Of a DNA stretch of 64,000 bases, positions 31,580 through 44,631 are shown in pieces (position 1 is the stretch's first letter; each line of letters opens with the position of its first letter). Origin of the DNA: Tipula vernalis (Eukaryota > Arthropoda > Insecta > Diptera > Tipulidae); the NCBI GenBank assembly GCA_958295665.1, contig OY282560.1, positions 307,811,236 through 307,875,235 of the forward strand, read 5' to 3'. Both the position numbers and the translations under genes were made by a program. Under the pieces are notes generated by a model, which had not been told where the DNA came from, did no database searches, and worked only from the letters and a program-made list of their open reading frames with translations.

Positions 31580-34500
31580 ATGGAATTTGAGAAAGAATAT
31601 CAGCCAGAGAATTGGGTAATGGGCGATGAAGGTAACAATCAGAGTGGTAAATGTGATCAAGGTTTACCAAATATGGGAAATCAATGATTGTTTGCTGTCC
31701 GAGAACAGCATCTAGACTCGTTACAACAATTTTTTGCTGAAATAACAGACAAAAAATATTTCAATAAATTGACAGAGTCAGAAGACTCCGGCGACATTTT
31801 GAGCTGTTCGAGGGGGCAGATGTGCAGTATCGTCAAAATAATATTTTGGTTACCAACAATGCGTACATTCTTAATGAAAAACAATTTATGTCAACCATGA
31901 GTAAAATTCAGGACAGACTGAATAAAAAGAGTAAAAAAGAGCAAAGTTGTAGTTCATCAAATTCAACCGACATTGGAAATCGGGTACCAACGGTGATTAA
32001 GGTAGAAAACATGCAACCGCCACAAATTGGACAATTTAATGGCAAGCCGGCGGATTGGCCAGCGTTTCGAGATTTATTTTTAGCTGAGGTTCACGCTAAA
32101 GAATACGACCCGGTTACCAAACTACTGTATTTACAAAAAGCTTGTGTTGGGAAAGTTGCTATAACGTTAGGTCCATGGCAACCTACACGTGACAACTATA
32201 AGTCAGCATGGGAAATGTTGATGAATGCATATGACGACAATTATCATGTTATTCATGGTATTCTAGGAAGAATGCACGGAGTAAAAAAGCAAGAACATGA
32301 GAGTTATGAAACATTACGAACAATATTGGATTAACTAAACAGTGGAACACGTCAATTAGACACTATTGCATCACAGGCTCAGTTGTGGGATCAAATCTGG
32401 ATTCATCATGCAAAACACCGTTTACCCAAATCTACATTGGATTCTTGGGAACAACAACGAAATCGGGATGGACCAGGTAATTTGCCAACGCTTGAGCAAT
32501 TCAAACAATTTTTGGATATCAAGTCAAAGGGGCGACGCGAATTTGAAGAAGATGATCTGATAGTTCAGCAAAGTAGTACGGGGAAATTAAGAAATGAGCA
32601 AGTTAGTAATCAAGACAACCGTTATAAACCATACAACAAATTTCAACGGCCGTATACAAATATTAGGCAGCAATTTAATAAAAATAATAATATCAATAAA
32701 TATGATTCATCCAAAAAATGGGATAGGCCAAAGGCATTAGGTGATCCGGATCGTTGTGTTATAAAGGAATGTATGTTAAGACACCAGATAGACAAATGTG
32801 AAAAGTTTAGAGGAATGGAATTGAAGAATCGTTGGACAATAGTATATCAAAATCATTTATGCAAGTGTTGTTTGAATGCAGGCCATTCTGCCATAAAATG
32901 TGTGCAAGATGGTTGTACTCTTTGCCCAGAAGCAACAACAAAACATCATGTTCAATTGTGCTATAAGGCAAGGCACAATATTAGGTCAGAAGATTATAAA
33001 AAACAAGAACCACAAAACAAACAATAACAATCAATGTACCACGTTATAAATTTACAACCATATTCTGTTTTAGCAACAGCCTCGTTTGAAAATTGGTACT
33101 CAGTTATCACGACCAATAAGAGTAATTTGTGACTCTGGTGCTTAAACCAATGTAATCCTGGATCACATCATAAAAGAATTTAAATTAATTAGATCAGCGA
33201 CCACGACTTATATTAAAGGAGTGGGCGGAAAATTGGCCAAAACCAAAGGGGAAGTAGAACTAGAGCTATGGCATAACCAATGGGATAAGTTAATTACCAG
33301 AGCAAAGTTTGTAGTACTCTTAGACTTAATTCCTGATCACCCGCAAAGGTCATTTCAACCTAGGCAATTTGGGAATATTTCGGAAAATGACCTAGCTGAT
33401 CAACGATATTTTGAAAAGAATTGTGTTGAAGGAATAATAGGTGTTGGAGTGTTGGCCAAACATATCAATGAAGGGATATTAAGAAATTCAGCGGGATTAC
33501 TAGCGCAAAATACATCATTTGGATGGATTATTTCTGGCGAAGAATATTTTTCAAAAAAAGAGAAGATTACCTATAATATAGGTGTAATAGTAAAAGATGA
33601 ACTTAATTCATTGATTCAAAGGTTATGGGAAATCGAGGAAACAAATGAAAAAATATTATCGGATGAAGATCAATATTGTGAAGATATTTTTAAAAGCACA
33701 GTGGTAAAAACAGGTAATCGATACAGTGTTATGATACCATTGAAACCTGACGTGGAATTAGGAAGTTCAAGAGCTATGGCATTGAGGCGTTTTTATTGTC
33801 AGGAAAACAAATTTAAGCGAGACCCAATATTTAAAAATATGTATGTTGAATTTATGACAGAGTATGAATGATTAGGACATATGCGACAAGCAACTACCCT
33901 AAATACAGAGGAATTGCATAATTACATACCTCATCAGGCTGTGTCAGTCGACCGCAAATTTAGAGTTGTGTTTGATGGGTCGGCGAAAACTACCAATGGG
34001 AAATCATTAAACGAAGTACAATATAAGGGACCACGATTGCAAAAGGATTTGTTGGATATTATCATGAAATTTCGGACAGGTAGGATTGCTATCTCTGCGG
34101 ATATTTGTAAGATGTTTCGTCAGGTGGAATTACAACCAGTTCACTGGAATTTACAAAGGATTTTATGGAGACCCGATCCAGAAGAGCCAATTCGTGATTA
34201 TTGGCTAACAGTAGTGACGTATGGTTTAGCATCATCACCTTATTTAGCAGTAAAATCGTTAATTCAATGTGCCGAGGACAATGATCAAAAAATGCCGATA
34301 GCAGCTCAAGTTGTGAGAAACGACTTTTATATGGATGATATGCTAACATCAGTGGATTCAGAATCCCAGACTATAAATTTAAAGGCAGAAATTGTTCAGC
34401 TACTAAAACAAGGTGGGTTCGAATTAGCAAAATGGCGATCAAATTGTTTGGAAATAATGGAAAATGAGATGACAGCAAAGATTGTAGAATTACAGAACAA

Positions 34501-37003
34501 TACTAGCATAATAGGACTATTATGGGATTTTCTAGAAGATGAATTCCAATTTCAAGTAAAAAACCGAAAGCAACCTGAAATTATAAATAAACGTTTTATT
34601 GCGAGTGAAGCAGCGAGAATTTTTGACCCCCAAGGGTGGGTTTCTCCAATTACCATAAGAGCAAAGTTGTTTATTCAAGAACTATGGCGTCAAGGTAATG
34701 GCTGGGATGAACCAGTATCGTTATCTATACAACAAGAATGGAAACAGTTTTATGAAGAATTAAAGAGTATTAATGAAATAAGGATTCCAAGATGGATGAA
34801 CACATTAGGTAGTTCAAGTAATCAAAAAGTTCAAATTCACATTTTTGCTGATGCTTCCATTAAAGCGTATGGGGTTGCAGTATATGTACGAGTATATATC
34901 AACGACTCCTGGTGTGCTAGACTATTATGTTCCAGAAGTAGGGTAGCACCGATTAAGGTCATTACAATACCAAGGTTGGAATTATGTGCGGTGGAGCTAA
35001 GTTGTAAATTGATACCTAAGATCAAAGGAATACCAATGTTTGAGACGACACCAATTTACATTTGGTCAGATTCAGAAATAGTATTGCATTGGTTGAGAAA
35101 ACCCATAAATAAATTAAAACCGTTTGTTGCAAATCGAGTTAATAAAATACTAAAAGAGTCAACGCTAGAGCAATTTCGTCACATCAAATCCGAACAAAAT
35201 CCAGCGGATCTAATATCTCGTGGGATAAAGGCTGAAAAATTGTTGAACAATAACTTATGGTGGCAAGGACCAGAAATGATGAAGGATTTTATCGAAGAGT
35301 GGCCAATGTGGATTCCGAAGGAAAAAAAATAATGAAATTAAAAAACAAATTAAGATGGAATGTAAGGAACCAAGAACCAGGTTTGAAAATATTTTACTAA
35401 CCACGATTGGGAAGGAGAACGAAGAAATGAATTTAATGGAAAAATTATCATCACATGTGAATTTGTCGTATAACGGCATATGTTATACGATTTAGTAGAG
35501 CTTGCTTTCAAAAAATACACAACCGAAAAATTAAAAACAATATGAAGAGCCAAAATAGATTGTGGGATAATCATCCATTTTTAGAGAAAAGTAAGAGCGA
35601 CGTTGTGATCACTACAGGGAGGAATATGAAGGTTTCTGTTCCAAAATTAACAATTGACGAAATTGATGATGCATTGAATTACTGGTTGGTAACTGAACAG
35701 AAACAGCTATTTCCAAATGAATATAAGGCAATACTTAATAAGACAGGACTGGCGAGATCCAGTCGTCTTTGGATGTTAACACCGTGGATGGATGAGAAAG
35801 GACTGCTGAGAATAACGGGACGACTGGATAATGCGCAGTTACCATTACCTCAAAGAAAACCGATTATATTAGATCATAAAGGAACATTGGCTAGGAAAAT
35901 TACCATAAAGGCTCATGAAGATTTGTGCCATGGTGGAGTGCAACTTTGTACACAGTATTTAAGGAACAAATATTGGATCCTGCGGAGTCGCATTTTATTG
36001 CGTAGCATAGTTCATCATTGTGTAACGTGTTGCCGGTACAGGCAGGAAGCTGCCCAACAGTTGATGGCAAATTTGCCAGCTTATCGACTAAAACCAACAC
36101 CGGCATTTTATCATTGTGGAATTGATTATACTGGTCCAGTCCAATTAAAACGGGGTCGTAATGTAACCATAAAGGGTTACATTGCTGTGTTTGTTTGCAT
36201 GGTATATAAGGCGGTTCATTTGGAGCTGGTTGGTAGTTTGGAGGCCGAATCATTCATTGCGGCTCTAACAAGGTTTGTGAATTTGCGAGCCGGAGCTGTG
36301 TATCATATATATAGTGACAACGGTCGTAGCTTTATTGGAGCTGATCAGATTTGTTGTGAAGCAATGGAGCTATGGCAAAATTCATCCGTAATGAACTACC
36401 TTCAATCCCATTCAATCGAATGGCATTTTAATGCACCAAATGCTCCGCATCAGGGGGGGTTTATGGGAAGCAACGGTAAAATCAGTAAAACATCATCTAA
36501 AGCGAGTAAGTGGAGCGCAGTTGTATACATTCGAAGAATTAGCTACATTGTTGGCAAAGATAGCAGCATGTTTAAATTCGAGACCATTGACACCAATAAG
36601 CAATGATCCGACGGATTTATCAACATTATCACCAGGACATTTTATAACTGGTCAACCGATTTTGGCTCCGTATGAAGCATTATTGGCGGAGGTACCAGCC
36701 AATCGGCTATCTGCGTGGCAGAAGATACAAAAATTGCAACAAGAATTTTGGGTTAGATGGTCACAAGAATATATAAATGAGCAGCAACGTTGTAACAAGT
36801 GGGCTTCAGAAGATCGATCGCTAAAAATTGAAGATTTAGTATTTGTCAAAGATGAAATTACACCACCTAGTCAGTGGATGTTGGCGAGAATTATTGAAGT
36901 ATTTACAGGGCGAGATGGGAGAGTGAGAACATGTAAGGTGAAAACAGAGAAAAACAGTTTGGTGCGTCCAATCACCAAATTGTGCTTATTGCCAATAGAA
37001 TAG
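31580..37003 (+). pseudogene. gag-pol of the BEL/Pao element, decayed
   Basis: Gag starts at ATG 31580. It reads the DUF1759 region (QFNGKPADWPAFRDLFLAEV, DPVTKLLYLQKAC), then a Cys/His-rich segment (CKCCLNAGHSAIKC) and a DUF1758-type protease (ICDSGA). The Pao-type RT follows, with FRVVFDGSAKT and catalytic FYMDDML, then RNase H-like sequence (FADASIKAYGVAVYV), an integrase zinc domain (HEDLCHGGVQL ... CVTCCRYRQ), and an integrase core with YSDNGRSFIGA and the HQGGLWEA motif. Lesions: TGA 31685-31687, a frameshift near 31795, TAA 32332-32334, a frameshift near 33085, TAA 33143-33145, TGA 33869-33871, frame loss near 35332-35541, and one extra G in the run at 36453-36459. It is not functional. 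Confidence 0.92.
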
Positions 37004-37166
37004 AACGTAACAACATCCGATGCTGGTTTTCCTTAGGTTTTTAATGAAGTTTTCCTAAGGTTTTCCCAGTGTCCTAGAGCGAATGCTGGATGTTAGTTTT
37101 GAAAATTTATATTACGACAAGGTGGAGAATAAGTACAACCTACATCATTCCCGGAGGGCTGCAGGA
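37004..37166 (+). other. 3' UTR of the BEL element
   Basis: Noncoding sequence between the integrase stop and the 3' LTR. It ends in a purine-biased stretch, GGAGGGCTGCAGGA, at the LTR edge, a possible polypurine tract. Confidence 0.6.
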
Positions 37167-37437
37167 TGTTACGGCTACCGTAATGAATATCAACCTAAAA
37201 GCATTTTTGTATTTTGAATTTATATTTTATTATTGTTAACGTAAATCTAGTATACCGAATTAATACACTGTAAAATATTATATGAAAAGGAAAACATCAC
37301 GTAAAGAAACGCACCTAATAGATGCACATATAAAGAGAATAAACGAAAATGAGTCAGTCGAATTTTAACCACGAAACGATAGAATTGTTTTATTTATAAC
37401 GTGAAGGGTCATAATATATACGTAGGAAGCGTGTTCA
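37167..37437 (+). repeat. 3' LTR of the BEL/Pao element
   Basis: 271 bp, TGTTACGG ... GTGTTCA. It matches 18969-19271 apart from a few substitutions and the small tandem duplication present only in the 5' LTR. It is followed by AATAT (37438-37442). Confidence 0.95.
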
Positions 37438-37555
37438 AATATAATAAAATAAATCAATGTGAAGCATTGTTAAGATTAATTGGCTTACATTTAGAACATC
37501 ATAGTAATGTTTGAATTGAGGAAGCATTGGTGGCATTTTATACGTTTATACGACA
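37438..37555 (-). repeat. Gypsy LTR, fragment 3 of 3
   Basis: The remaining part of the split LTR, ending ACGACA at 37555. It corresponds to about 59571-59684 in the intact copy. A polypurine tract directly follows, so this is the 3' LTR of a minus-strand element. Confidence 0.92.
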
Positions 37556-37868
37556 TCTCCCCCCAAAAGAAAAGATAAATCGGAGATATATCTTTGGATA
37601 TTCTTATATAAGATAAAATATCACCAAGGCTTGAACAATCTGCAATCTTAGAACTAAATTAACAATTATAGAACATGGTTTAATTCATTATACTATATAA
37701 TCATTAAGTTTTAAAGAAATTCATTTTTATTTGTTTACATTCAAAATTATTTAATAATGTATAAAATTTATATATATATTATATACACATAATTTATAAT
37801 TTATAGAAAATAATTAAAGTAATAAAAAGTAGTAATTTTCAATAAATTATAAGTTTCATTTTCAATGC
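37556..37868 (-). other. 3' UTR and polypurine tract of the gypsy element
   Basis: AT-rich noncoding sequence between the pol stop and the 3' LTR. The polypurine tract at 37556-37569 touches the LTR end. Confidence 0.8.
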
Positions 37869-40800
37869 TTAATTTTCCCTTTGATTAAATGCCTTCAGGC
37901 GATTATTATGAACGGTCTTGAATTTTCTTCCAATAATTATTGAAGTATTCTGCTTTGATATTATCTTATTAACCTTGTAAGGACCTAGCCAAAGTGGTGA
38001 TAGTTTATTTGGCCTAGCATCGTTTTTCAATAGTACATATTCACCAGGGTTAAATTCTATTGATTGCGAATTTTTATCATATAACGTTCCTTTGATCGAA
38101 ATTTTGAATTCAATATATTTTCTCGCGCAAATTGAAATGACTGTTGCATACGATATCTTAGATCAGTCACATAATCGTCATAATTATTAACAATATCAGG
38201 TTCAGCTTGAAACGAATGGGGAATTACTGGTTTGTTACCAAAAACTAATTCATAAGGCATGTAAGAAGTACTAGAATGAGGGGTGATGTTGTAAGAGAAC
38301 ATGGCATATTGAAGCCATGAATCCCAACGTAAAGGATCTGAACCACAAAAGTTTCGCAGATATTCAGACAAAGTTCTGTGGGATCTTTCGACAGCTCCAT
38401 TAGACTGAGGATGATACGCTGTCGTCTGAAATTTCGTTATCTTAAGCAACTTACAAGTTTCTGTAAACAATTCACCAACGAAGTTCGAGCCTTGATCAAT
38501 TAGTAGTGTTAATGGATAGCCAAAAATACAAATAAAATCCTTAACAAAGGCTTTAGCGATAGTTTCTGCTTCTTGATTGGGAATTGGTCAAGCGATTGAG
38601 TATTTGGTAAGATCATCCTCAATAGTGAGAATGTATTTATTATTTTTGTAAGTACTAATAAGTGTTCCAACAATATCGAGGAAAATTCGTTCGAATGGTC
38701 TCTTTGATGAAGATGTAATTTTCATAGGTAATTTGGTCATTGGCCCATGTTTGTTCTTCTGGCAATGTTCGCATGATTTGATATATTTTGTGATCCGAGA
38801 AAAGTATGACTTGAGTCGCTTATAAGTGCGCATGATACCTTGATGACCACCTACTGGAGTTACGTGAAATTCTTCAATTGCCCTTAATATGTCATTCTCA
38901 TTTTTCAACTCAATTATTTGATTTGGTTCGACTGCATTCTGGGTTTCAAATTGGTCTGGAAAATCAATAGTATTAGGGATATTAGTTGAACGATTATTTG
39001 AAGTATCCTTAATAGACGGATCAGAAATTGAGGTTGATGGCACGTATAGACTCGGTTGTTGAAAGGTAGATTCGGTTGTTTGGAGATGGTTTGGTTGATT
39101 ATCATTTAACTGGAACTCTTTATTGAATTGAGACATGTTTTCTACTAGTTCGTTGGGTTTTAATTGAGTATTTCTAGATTAAGACCTTTTTATTGCTTTA
39201 CATTCAGTAGTTTCAGCATTGGGAAGAATGATACGACTTAATGCATCTGCGTTTTGGTTAGAAACTCCAGATTTGTGTACTATGTCATAATTATATTCAT
39301 CTAGTTTAATTCTCCATCTCATAAGTCTAGATGTCGGATTACTGATGGAACAAAGCCATAAGAGGGGTTTATGATCAGTTACAACTTGGAATTTAGTGCC
39401 ATACAGATAAGGACGAAAATGATTAACTGCCCAAACAATTGCAAGAAGTTCCTTTTCTACTGTTGGGTAGTTTTTCTCAGCCTTATTTAAAACTCTACTA
39501 GCAAAAGCTATAGGTAGATCAGAAGTGTTATGGTCTTGAGACAACACTGCGCCAATGGCAATATCGCTGGCATCACATGTCAATATAAATTGCTTATTAA
39601 AATCTGGAAACTGAAGAACAGGAGGAGAAGTTATACGCTTTTTTAATATTTGAAAAGCTTCATTACAAGTAAGCGACCAATTGAAGTTGACATTTTTCTT
39701 CAATAAGCTTGTTACTGGCTGTGCAATCTTTGAAAAATTCTCGATACATTTTCTGTAGTATCCTACAAGGCCTATGAAAGATTTTATCTCCTTTACATTT
39801 GTAGGTGGAGGATAGTACAGAATCGAGTCTATTTTTCTGGGGTCAGGTTTTATACCACTCTCACTAATAATATGCCCAAGGTATATTATTTCTTTTCTTA
39901 AGAACATGCATTTGTTCGGATTCAATTTTAAATTATGAGTTCTAAGACGATCAAATATTTGTTTTAGCTTTTGGTTATGGTCTTCTAAATTATTTCCGTA
40001 GACTACGATATCGTCAATATACACAAAACATTTTATACCATTTATGCCACTGAGTACTGAGTTCATGAGGTGTTGGAATGTGGCAGGAGCGCCCTTCAAT
40101 CCAAAAGGCATTCTCAAAAACTGGTAATGGCCTAATGAAGTGCTAAATGCTGTTTTTTGGTTTATCGGATTCCTCAACCTTAACTTGATGATAACCATTT
40201 GAGAGATCATGTGTACTAAAATATTTTGAATTTCCGAGCTGATCTAAGATTTCAGTTATGTTTGGAAGAGGAAAAACTTTATCGACTGTGATTTCATTTA
40301 ACTTTCTAAAGTCAACAACCACTCGCCATTTTCGTTGTTGATCTTCAGATTTTTTTGGAACAATCAAAAGAGGTGAGTTCCAAGGACTCTCACTTGGCTC
40401 AATAATATTATTCGTTAACATGTCATTAATCTGTCTGTTAATTTCAGCTTTAGCTGCTTCTGGCATTCTATATGGTCTTCGATAACTGGGTGTTCTATCA
40501 GGTAAAATTGGAATACTATGAAATGTTGTGTCAGTAGTGGACAATTTATCGCCAGGTAAATAAAATATGTCGTTATAAGTTCGACAAATGGTTAAGATTG
40601 ATGATTTTTCTTCTAAGCTTAAACTATTCAAATTAATTTCGTTAAGACAAACTTTCAAATGTTAATTCATCACTAGTTATATGAGCTGTATATTCATTAT
40701 TATTAATGATACAGAGACTAATTGAATCATTAAAGGGTTTCACTAAAGTATTACCGAAAAATACGCCAGGTTGTATTTGATTTGAATGACATAAATATTC

Positions 40801-42439
40801 TTCAGAATTCAGTAACGACGGGTTAAATAATTTAAATATTTTTTCTGAACGACCAGGAATAGAGATTCGTTGAAGTTGTGGATCGGATAATGAATTAAAT
40901 TTTATTGAAATTAGTTTATTATGAAAAGGAATTTCTAAAGTGTGTGTGTCATAATTCAGAGTACACTTATATTTAAGGAAGAAATTATCCTATCCACATG
41001 GAATAGGAAAATTATCCCGTACTATATGAAATGTATGGTTGATGTTCAAATTGTTGTCAAATAATATATTTCCGTTGCAAACGGCAAGTGTTTGGATAGT
41101 CTCAGTAGTAATGCCTCGGACTTGACATTTCAAATCAGGATCACAGAAGATTTCACCAGTAATAGATCCTTTCTTAATGATACTGATATCAGCGCCTGTG
41201 TCTATTAAGAAATTTATGGGTTGGTTTAATATATCCAAACTTAGGTAAACATACGAGTATTTCTTGTTATTACTATCCTGAGATAAAAATATTGTATTAT
41301 AAGTCAATGTGTTACTCATATTATTAGAATGGCTAAAATTCAATTGGTTAGCAGTTAAAATCTCACGATTCTTAGAGGAATTACAATCCGTGTTGTTTAC
41401 TGCCTTAGAACTTTTTGACTCAACGATTGAACACTTTAGATCAGATCTTGGACTCGTGCAACTGTGTTCAATTTTAGCTCGAGATCCGATGAGTTTTTTT
41501 GCCTGAGAGGTTGTATTGGTTTGATTATCACTATTGTAGTACTTACTTTTTCGACACTGAGAGATATGGTGACCTTTAGTTTTACAGTGTGCGCATATAG
41601 GGGTGAACATTTTAATTTGTGGTTGCTGAAATTGCGAACGAATTTGGTTATTCCTTGAATAACAGCTAGAAGAGATATGTCCTGGTTTTTTACAAATGTG
41701 ACAGATTGGATTAGATTTACTAGGGTTAGGAAACAGCTGAGAAGTTCTAGATTTCATGATAGTCTCTTCTTCACATGCTTGCATTATCGCTTCTCTTAAG
41801 TTTTTAAACCGACAAGCCTTTACTACTAATTTGCTATTATAAAGACCTTCAAGAAACGATGATAACGCAATTTTACTATTTAATGACTTAATAATTTCAG
41901 CAGAGTCGTTACCTTGACTACTTATACATGCGTCAGCAAAGTCAGATAATAATTTTTCAAAAAGCAGGCATAGGTACGAACGTCTTCAAATCTTTGTTGT
42001 TTAATTGTTACTAGTTCTGTTTGGAGTTGTTCAATCGATCGATGGTCACTGAATTGTAATTTGCACTCGGCAGATAGATCTTCCCATGTTTCAAAATTAT
42101 TATATTTTACTACATCATTAGCTTTACCAATTAGTTTCGCCTTCAGAAGTTTTACAAGTTTTGGTTTTTCGCTATCTTTAAGGCCATCGTGAATTAATTC
42201 AACACTAGCTGAGACTGATCACCGTTAAACTCGGGGATTATTTTAAGAGCATTGTCAATATGGAGAGTCGTCATTTCGAATTCAGATTGGGATTCAAGAA
42301 TATTATTAGTGATATCAATTTCCTTATTAGGTTTGATGTTAATAGATTCGTCTAAATCTTCCGAACTGTGAACTGACATAAGAGATTGTAATAACAAGTG
42401 CGGTACATAAAACACAATTTTCGATTTATATGAACTCAA
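37869..42439 (-). pseudogene. gag-pol of the gypsy element, decayed
   Basis: Gag begins near 42439 (capsid start ALKIIPEFNGD), and two zinc knuckles follow (CHICKKPGHISSSC and CAHCKTKGHHISQC). The protease FLIDTGADISII lies in the same frame. RT has FRKLNEITVDKVFPLP and catalytic YIDD. RNase H has TCDASDIAIG and TDHKPLLWL, the integrase zinc domain HVTPVGGHQG ... CEHCQ, and the core DIVGT, DQGSNFVGE and NGAVERSHR. Lesions: a 16-bp deletion near 42206 in gag, further frame losses in gag, TAG 40998-40996 region after the protease, a frameshift near 40150 inside RT, TAA 39181-39179, TGA 38590-38588, and a frameshift near 38085. The reading ends at TAA 37871-37869. The retained 16 bp in the 49790-50061 copy prove the gag deletion. 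Confidence 0.9.
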
Positions 42440-42788
42440 AAGTGAAAAGGAATGTTATAATTTAAAGATAATGCACGATTTGCGATGATAAACCAACATA
42501 TAGATTAAGAATCACAATGTAAACTAACTCAATAACTTTAGCTATTATCTTGCACGTATGAATAATCAATAACGGTTCTCAAATTAATTAATTGTTTTCA
42601 TCAAAATTTTAATTATAACGAATTGATACGCACACTTTAATGCTATGTGTAAGTTGCTTACTCTGTTTAAACACAACAGGCAATAAAACAATAAAATTAC
42701 TAATTACTAATTACTTCGTTAATATGTTTGTGTTAATATGTTTGTTCCTCTTAACATCAACATTAAACTGGATGGCACATTTATTTAG
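42440..42788 (-). other. Gypsy leader copy 1 and flank
   Basis: 42440-42681 matches the leader at 50062-50307 almost base for base. 42682-42788 is unique AT-rich sequence with the repeated phrase TTAATATGTTTGT. No gene. Confidence 0.8.
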
Positions 42789-43022
42789 CACTAGAACTAC
42801 CGACCGGTCAAAATGACCGGTTATACATTTATTGAATTCAATTTTTTTAATTATTATGTTAATATTTTTGTGGGAATCTGTGGTGAATTTTAATATGATA
42901 ACAAAGTAATTATGTTAAAATTTATCATAAACTTCCAAAAAAAAAAATTAACATAATAAATAAAAAATTTGAATTCATTAAATATACAATTCGTCCATTT
43001 TGACGGGTTGGTAGTTCTAGTG
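42789..43022. mobile_element. MITE with long inverted repeats and TTAG duplication
   Basis: A 234-bp element starting CACTAGAACTACCGACCGGT and ending with the complement of CACTAGAACTACCAACCCGT. The repeats extend imperfectly for about 85 bp per arm. TTAG precedes (42785-42788) and follows (43023-43026) it exactly. A 4-bp TTAG site and the CACTAGAA-type end suggest a piggyBac-like (TTAA-type) MITE; CACTA ends would normally go with a 2-3 bp duplication. Confidence 0.85.
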
Positions 43023-43029
43023 TTAGACG

Positions 43030-44630
43030 AGATACTTTTTTTTTTTTGGTATAAAGAACATTTTTTAATGATGGATCATTCATACTAGGAAACTCGTAAT
43101 ATTGTTTAAGTCGCTTGATTGTTCTTAAATATCCCTGATGTCTACCAAGAGGAGTAATATGGAATTCCTTTATAACTTCATTTATGTCTTCTTCGGTTTG
43201 GTGCATTGTTGTTCGGGATATAATTTGTAGAATGAGCTTTACCAGCTCATTTTCTACAAACGGTAACGAGCTACCAAAAATGGAACTATTGGGAGTTTGT
43301 GTTATAGTATCCTCAGATATATCACCAGTGGCATCTTAAGCATTTCGTTTCGATTGTGCTCTGGTTACAGCTGCAATTATTTTAGCGAATTCAGATATGT
43401 TGAGCCTTTCACAATTTTTTAAACGACTAAGTGCATGATTAAAATTCTTGGGTTTATATTCTAAGTCACCATCGGATTAAACCGAGAAGAAGGTTTCGGG
43501 TTTGTTTTCAGCCAGTTTAAAGGACAATGATTAGTCGTTGAGTAGCCCAAACTAGATCCTTTTCCACGGTATGGTGGTTTCGTTCCGCATCGTTTAGCAA
43601 TCTACTCGCAAATGAGATTGGTAGATCTTTTCCTTCGACATCTTGTGATAGAATCGCACTTAGTTAGAATGAAGATGTCATTGAAATTATGACGTTGAAG
43701 TATAGAAGATGAAGTAACGACTCAATGAGCATTCCATTCAAATTCTACATTTTTCGATAACAATCGACTTGAAGGTTCAAAGATATACAAAACATATTAA
43801 ACCATTTAATCCCAATTGAAGCCTTCCTTTAGACCAAATGGCATTCGCAAAAATGGTAACGACCGGCTTGGGTACTAAACGCTGCCTTTTCTTTATCATC
43901 AGCGTGCAGTTTAATTTATTGATACCCATTTGAAAAATCGAGTGTTGTGAAATACATTGCTTTGCCCAGTTGGTCTAATATCTCTGTTATGTTCGGCAGA
44001 GGGAAAAATTGATCACTAGTAATGTTGTTTAATCTGTGAAATCCTACAACTAAACGCCATTTTCGTTCATCAGCTGAAGATTTCTTGGGAACGATCAATA
44101 AAGGAAAGTTCCAAGGACTATTAATTGGTTCAATAATTTTTTCGTTTAGCATCTTATCAACTTGTTTATTAACCTCGTCTTTAAGTGATTCAGAGAAACG
44201 ATATTATTTGACGTGAACAGGTTGCGAATTTTGAAATCTTGGAATCTAATGACAACAAGCGTTTGTTGTAGTCAGTCAGAGTATCGCTTTCTAAGGTAGA
44301 AAACATCGTTGAAATCACGGCTAATTTTGAATATGGACGATTTTTCTTTTTCGTTCAAGTGACTGAGATTTAGATTTTCAGTAAGCTTGGTCAATCTTGC
44401 TTCTATGTTTGGATTCCATTTCCGATATTTAGTATTATAAAGGAACTTGCTAAAAGCTCAGTTTTATTTTACCGATATTAACAGGATAATTGTTGGTATT
44501 CACTAGTCAGTAGATCAAGTAGGTACATATCTTGTCACCCAATAAGGAATCCGATGAGCAATACCTATAAATGCGTTTAGTATTATTATTGATTTCCTCA
44601 ACGGGAAATATGGTGTGTGGTTCCGGTAAA
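43030..44630 (-). pseudogene. Old, highly decayed gypsy pol relic
   Basis: Minus-strand pieces in pol order: a protease-RT linker (44630-44500) with EPHTIFPVEE and RYCSSDSLLGDK, RT with EPINSPWNFPLLIVPKK and LPNITEILDQLG (44152-43916), RNase H with SFASRLLNDAERN (43660-43520), and integrase with HITPLGRHQGYLRTIKRLKQYY (43170-43100). The sequence is related to, but well diverged from, the element at 37556-42681, with many stops. Its 44500-44630 end is similar to the neighbouring satellite monomer. Confidence 0.8.
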
Positions 44631-44631
44631 A

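Larger units (their letters stand above)
18969..37437 (+). mobile_element. BEL/Pao retrotransposon with nested insertions in its leader
   Basis: LTRs at 18969-19271 and 37167-37437 are flanked by a perfect AATAT duplication (18964-18968 and 37438-37442). A BEL-type gag-pol lies at 31580-37003. The 18.5-kb length comes from insertions in the leader: a hAT element (19645-22853), a CACTA-like element (about 23057-28987) and a tandem array (29149-30471). The coding region has several stops and frameshifts, so this copy is dead. Confidence 0.93.
37556..42681 (-). mobile_element. Internal region of a minus-strand Ty3/gypsy element
   Basis: On the minus strand this runs from a leader (42681-42440) through gag-pol to a polypurine tract (CTTTTGGGGGGAGA, 37569-37556) and the split 3' LTR. 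The leader and gag start also occur at 49790-50307, almost identical. No 5' LTR is attached at 42681: the similarity ends there and unrelated sequence, a MITE and an older gypsy relic follow. Confidence 0.85.
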
